From Methylococcaceae bacterium (lineage in GTDB: Bacteria > Pseudomonadota > Gammaproteobacteria > Methylococcales > Methylomonadaceae): DNA of 17,439 nt. Both the position numbers and the translations under genes were made by a program. The notes beneath the pieces were generated by a model. That model searched no databases, had not been told where the DNA came from, and saw nothing but the letters and a program-made list of their open reading frames with translations. The first letter of the stretch is position 1; every line of letters starts with the position of its first letter. Below, piece by piece: positions 14,484 through 17,439 of the stretch. The stretch lies in assembly GCA_021647585.1 (NCBI GenBank), contig JAKIUK010000077.1, positions 1 through 17,439 of the forward strand. Reading direction: 5' to 3'.

Positions 14484-15896
14484 ATGACAGCGAACAACCA
14501 AAATAAAAAAACAGCAACAACTGAGAAAGAAATAATAGAGTTTGTTGCTAAACAACGTGATTTTTTTAAAACGGGCGCCACAAAAAGCTATCAAAGCCGT
14601 ATTGAAAACCTAAAAAAACTAAAAATTGCATTGCTCAAATACGAAACTGCTTTACATGCTGCCTTAAAAAAAGATTTGGGTAAACCAGAATTTGAAGCCT
14701 ACCTCTCCGAAACCGGTTTCTGTCTTCTTGAAATTTCAGAATCCATCAGCAAATTGAAGCGATGGATGAAACCTAAGTGGACTTTGACATCACTTCTTAC
14801 TCAACCGGGTTCTAGCCGTATTTATTATTCCCCATTGGGTGTTAACCTGATCATCGCACCTTATAACTATCCCGTTATGCTGACTTTTTCACCATTAATT
14901 ACGGCTATTGCAGCGGGCAATACAGCTGTGATTAAAACCTCTGAACTGACACCGGCTTGCAGTGCAGTCATTCGAGAATTGATCAGCGAAACCTTTGCTT
15001 CTGAATATATCGCTTATATAGAAGGTGAAGTTAAAGAAACAACGATACTGTTACAACAAAAGTTTGATCATATTTTCTTTACTGGCAGTCCTCGAGTTGG
15101 CTCCATTGTCATGACGGCTGCAGCTAAAAATCTGACACCAGTGACATTAGAATTAGGCGGTAAAAGTCCTTGTATTGTTCATGAAGATGCCAAACTAGAT
15201 ATTGCTGTCAAGCGTATTGTGAGTAGTAAATTTCTCAATGCCGGGCAAACCTGCGTTGCACCTGATTATGTATTAGTGCATAAATCCGTTAAACAAGCAT
15301 TTTTGGATAAGCTTAAAGAGCGTGTTATTAGTGTTTATAGTGAAGATGCCAGTCGTAGTCCGGATTTTGCACGTATTGTCGCAGACAATCATTTTCAGCG
15401 TATTTGTGGCTTAATCGACCCTAAAAAAGTACTTGTTGGTGGACAAAGTGATGCCAAGTCCCGTTTTATTGCCCCGACAGTGATGCATGATGTAGATATA
15501 ACAGATGAAGTCATGTCGGAAGAAATATTTGGCCCTGTATTGCCTGTATTGGAATATGAATCACTCAGTGAAGTCTTTGACATTGTAGATAAACTACCTC
15601 AGCACCCTCTCGCTTGTTATTTGTTTAGTGAAAGCTCTACAATTCAGCAGGAGATTATCGATACCATTCAGTCAGGAAATGCCTGCATTAATAATTGCGT
15701 TTTTCATGCCGCTAATCCTTACCTTCCTTTTGGCGGTGTTGGTGAGAGTGGTATTGGTGCTTATCACGGGTTTCACGGCTTTGAGCGTTTTTCACACAAA
15801 AAAGGTGTCCTGAAAACGGCTACCTGGATTGATATACCACTGATTTACGCGCCGTATGGCAAGAAGATTAATATACTGCGAAAGATTATGAAGTAA
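14484..15896 (+). CDS. Aldehyde dehydrogenase, ALDH3-like class
   Basis: This 470-residue NAD(P)-dependent enzyme oxidises an aldehyde to its acid. ATG at 14484 is preferred over the TTG at 14475 because GGAG (14477-14480) lies just before it. Motifs include IIAPYNYP (catalytic Asn128), FFTGSPRVG (198-206, cofactor loop), LELGGKSP (general base Glu223) and NAGQTCVAPDY (nucleophile Cys257), followed by EEIFGPVLPV and PFGGVGESGIGAYHG. The short N-terminus, AGQTCVAPDY, and hydrophobic tail (WIDIPLIYAPYG) fit the class 3 family, which prefers medium- and long-chain or aromatic aldehydes. The alcohol dehydrogenase gene follows after 47 bases, so the pair probably converts alcohol to aldehyde to acid. 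G+C is visibly higher than in the upstream cluster. Confidence 0.93.
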   Translation: MTANNQNKKTATTEKEIIEFVAKQRDFFKTGATKSYQSRIENLKKLKIALLKYETALHAALKKDLGKPEFEAYLSETGFCLLEISESISKLKRWMKPKWTLTSLLTQPGSSRIYYSPLGVNLIIAPYNYPVMLTFSPLITAIAAGNTAVIKTSELTPACSAVIRELISETFASEYIAYIEGEVKETTILLQQKFDHIFFTGSPRVGSIVMTAAAKNLTPVTLELGGKSPCIVHEDAKLDIAVKRIVSSKFLNAGQTCVAPDYVLVHKSVKQAFLDKLKERVISVYSEDASRSPDFARIVADNHFQRICGLIDPKKVLVGGQSDAKSRFIAPTVMHDVDITDEVMSEEIFGPVLPVLEYESLSEVFDIVDKLPQHPLACYLFSESSTIQQEIIDTIQSGNACINNCVFHAANPYLPFGGVGESGIGAYHGFHGFERFSHKKGVLKTATWIDIPLIYAPYGKKINILRKIMK

Positions 15897-15927
15897 TTGT
15901 TTAAAGTCGATCCGACAATTATTGCTT

Positions 15928-15932
15928 AGGAG
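15928..15932 (+). promoter_or_regulatory. Ribosome binding site of the alcohol dehydrogenase
   Basis: AGGAG lies 11 bases before the ATG at 15944. It supports this start over the later in-frame ATG at residue 14 (MSVFKIL). Confidence 0.6.
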
Positions 15933-15943
15933 TTTATAAAAAA

Positions 15944-17152
15944 ATGTTATTTTCACTTAAAGTCAAAGGCTATAAGCTCTTAATGAGCGTTTTTAAAATA
16001 TTGGTTAAAATTATACCGATACCTAAACCTACCTTATTCACAGGAGCCGGATCATCGCTGGAATTATGTTCTGCGATTGCCCAGATGGGGACACGTATAA
16101 TTTTGATTGTAACAGATTCCATGTTAGTCAAAATTGGCCTTTTGGATGAGATTAAAAAATCACTTAGTCAACATGGCGTGGAGTATGTTATCTATGATGG
16201 GGTCGAACCTGACCCAACGTATGACCAGGTCGAGGCTGGGTTATCCCTGTTGAAAGAAAATAATTGTGAGGCTATTCTGGCTGTTGGGGGTGGCTCTCCT
16301 CTTGATGCTGCAAAGGTTATCAGTATTTCAGCAACCAACCATAAACCGATTAACAAACTGGCTGGGTGGTTTAAAGTCCGCCAGTACGGACTGCCCTTTT
16401 TTGCTATTCCTACCACCGCTGGTACAGGCTCTGAAGTAACATTTGCAGCGGTTGTCTCAGACCCTGTAACCCATCAGAAAACACCTGTGATTGATCCTAA
16501 AACAATCCCCATGATGGCTGCACTCGATGGCACGCTGATGACGGGACTTCCTCAAACCATCACAGCAGAAACAGGAATGGATGCATTAACACATGCAATA
16601 GAGGCGTATATATCGAACAATTCGACAAATGAAACTGACCGTTATGCTATTGCGGCCACACGGATCATTATGACAAACCTGCCTAAAGTCGTAAACAATG
16701 GTCATGATAGTGAAGCACGCCAGAATATGGCTATGGCTTCTTGCTATGCAGGTATGGCGTTTACCAAAACAGCGGTCGGCTATGTCCATGCAATCGCTCA
16801 TCAGTTAGGCGCTTACTATCAGACACCACATGGGCGGGCAAATGCTATCGTCCTACCTTATATTCTGGATTATTCACAAGATGCAGTGACAGATCGTCTC
16901 GCTCAATTAGCGATTGTGAGTGGTTTGCAAACAGACAAAGAAACCAACCAGCAACTGGCTCAGAAATTTATTAATCATATCCGAACAATGCTGAAGCAAT
17001 TTAATATTCCAGAACAACTGGAAGCCTTAAAGAAAGTAGACATCCCTTTAATCGCGAAAGCAGCTTTGAAAGAAGCACATTTCAATTACCCTGTTCCGAA
17101 ATATATGGATCAATCAGAATGTGAGAAACTATTATATAAAATGACTATCTGA
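15944..17152 (+). CDS. Iron-containing (group III) alcohol dehydrogenase
   Basis: This 402-residue protein is a full-length group III metal-dependent alcohol dehydrogenase. It shows GGGSPLDAAK (115-124) for the dinucleotide-binding region and PTTAGTGSE (156-164). The expected metal ligands are Asp213 and His217 in GMDALTHAIEAY, His282 in GYVHAIAHQLG, and His296 in TPHGRAN. It interconverts an alcohol and aldehyde with NAD(P)H; the exact substrate cannot be told. The N-terminal 30 residues (LKVKGYKLLMSVFKILVKIIPIP) are an amphipathic extension before the usual start of the domain and might associate with membrane. It is the second gene of a probable two-gene unit with the aldehyde dehydrogenase. 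No clear intrinsic terminator follows directly. Confidence 0.93.
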   Translation: MLFSLKVKGYKLLMSVFKILVKIIPIPKPTLFTGAGSSLELCSAIAQMGTRIILIVTDSMLVKIGLLDEIKKSLSQHGVEYVIYDGVEPDPTYDQVEAGLSLLKENNCEAILAVGGGSPLDAAKVISISATNHKPINKLAGWFKVRQYGLPFFAIPTTAGTGSEVTFAAVVSDPVTHQKTPVIDPKTIPMMAALDGTLMTGLPQTITAETGMDALTHAIEAYISNNSTNETDRYAIAATRIIMTNLPKVVNNGHDSEARQNMAMASCYAGMAFTKTAVGYVHAIAHQLGAYYQTPHGRANAIVLPYILDYSQDAVTDRLAQLAIVSGLQTDKETNQQLAQKFINHIRTMLKQFNIPEQLEALKKVDIPLIAKAALKEAHFNYPVPKYMDQSECEKLLYKMTI

Positions 17153-17349
17153 ACGGTTCACCTCGTAGATTGGTAGCGGCTTAATATCAAATACGTTCGT
17201 GCCTATTAAATTGTATTCAGTCTATATAATGGATGTTTATAGAAACGGTATTCACGTTTTCGGATAATAATTAAAATATGAAATACCGAATGTATAGTGA
17301 AGTTATACACATAATCGGGTAAGGGCTGGTTTCTCTCCAGCCCTCCCCA
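17153..17349. other. Non-coding stretch between the alcohol dehydrogenase and the intron
   Basis: No gene was seen. It contains small inverted repeats CGGTATT/AATACCG (17246-17252, 17282-17288) and TGTATA/TATACA (17291-17296, 17304-17309), plus a strong hairpin at 17322-17344 listed separately. A TATAAT at 17225-17230 lacks a good -35 box. Confidence 0.6.
17322..17344. terminator. GC-rich hairpin beside the intron end; possible terminator or intron target
   Basis: AGGGCTGG pairs perfectly with CCAGCCCT around a seven-base loop. No T run follows on either strand, so as an intrinsic terminator it is imperfect. It is placed five bases from the inferred intron 3' end, within the 3' exon on the minus strand. 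It could end the dehydrogenase transcript, take part in intron targeting, or be a 3' extension of the intron. Confidence 0.45.
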
Positions 17350-17386
17350 GTCGAGTAGCCCAAAGGAACCTCCCCTTTAGGCTCTC
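17350..17386 (-). ncRNA. Group II intron domain VI with branch-point adenosine
   Basis: On the minus strand GAG and AGCCTAAAGG pair with CCTTTGGGCT and CTC around a seven-base loop. A single unpaired A (complement of 17356) is bulged between the two helical parts. This A is the seventh base from the proposed 3' end (GAC), as expected for the branch point, and the intron ends in AC as is usual. Confidence 0.85.
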
Positions 17387-17389
17387 TCA

Positions 17390-17423
17390 GAACCGTACGT
17401 GAACCTCTCAATTCATACGGCTC
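17390..17423 (-). ncRNA. Group II intron domain V
   Basis: The 34-nucleotide element starts GAGCCGTATG and ends CACGTACGGTTC on the minus strand, matching the domain V consensus in length and sequence. The lower helix pairs GAGCCGTAT with GTACGGTTC through standard and G-U pairs. A two-base bulge follows, then a short upper helix capped by a GAGA (GNRA) tetraloop. The catalytic triad AGC is at positions 2-4. Confidence 0.93.
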
Positions 17424-17439
17424 CTATTGATCAACCATT

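Larger units (their letters stand above)
17350..17439 (-). mobile_element. 3' end of a bacterial group II intron (5' part beyond the window edge)
   Basis: Read on the minus strand, a canonical domain V is followed after three bases by a domain VI hairpin with a bulged adenosine and the end CTCGAC. These elements in this order and spacing define the 3' end of a self-splicing group II retrointron. The reverse transcriptase/maturase gene, normally inside domain IV, would lie past the right edge on the minus strand. ATG GTT GAT CAA TAG just before domain V is one possible end of that gene, but the segment is too short to judge. The class cannot be set from this fragment. Confidence 0.88.

Noticed and set aside
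14361..14594. Minus-strand hydrophobic open frames
   Set aside because: They are antisense to the aldehyde dehydrogenase start and its AT-rich leader. Their hydrophobicity comes from A-rich coding DNA read in reverse, and there is no ribosome binding site.
16741..16974. Short + strand frame within the alcohol dehydrogenase
   Set aside because: It lies in another frame inside a fully motif-supported dehydrogenase gene.

Overview
The window looks like an AT-rich gammaproteobacterial chromosome segment, accessory in character. This is inferred from the type I secretion RTX architecture, the gene styles and the low G+C; no rRNA or other lineage marker is present. All protein genes read on the + strand. 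The only minus-strand feature is the 3' end of a group II intron at the right edge.

Layout: (1) 3-1109 is the C-terminal part of a large secreted RTX protein: a Ser-Asp repeat, 15 calcium-binding nonapeptides, then a type I secretion target domain, closed by a clear terminator at 1134-1161. (2) 1418-2972 is an ABC exporter pair resembling capsule/O-antigen exporters (KpsMT/Wzm-Wzt), whose ATPase has lost several catalytic residues. (3) 3009-6125 is a 1038-residue fusion of an unassigned N-terminus, an alpha/alpha-barrel-like region, a Ser/Thr protein kinase and Sel1-like repeats. (4) 6164-7159 is a secreted HExxH metallopeptidase. (5) 7150-10017 is a cyanophycin-synthetase-like ligase with an intact ATP-grasp domain and a Mur-ligase domain whose P-loop is destroyed. 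(6) 10018-10447 is a non-coding gap with a perfect inverted repeat. (7) 10448-13077 holds a DegT/StrS-type PLP aminotransferase and a stand-alone MurF-like ligase with an intact P-loop. (8) 13296-14291 is a second metallopeptidase paralogous to the first. (9) 14484-17152 holds an ALDH3-type aldehyde dehydrogenase and a group III iron alcohol dehydrogenase, visibly less AT-rich and probably a separate unit. (10) 17350-17439 holds domains VI and V of a group II intron on the minus strand.

The most interesting unit is 1418-14291. Two amide ligases of different folds (CphA-like ATP-grasp and MurF-like), a sugar/amino-sugar type aminotransferase, an alpha/alpha-barrel-kinase fusion, two exported metallopeptidases and a capsule-type exporter together suggest an undescribed pathway that builds, exports and trims an amide-linked surface polymer or a peptide-modified glycan. 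The loss of the ATP site in the Mur half of the CphA-like protein, next to a separate intact Mur ligase, suggests that functions held in one cyanophycin synthetase chain are here split over two genes. The chemistry of the product cannot be read from the sequence.
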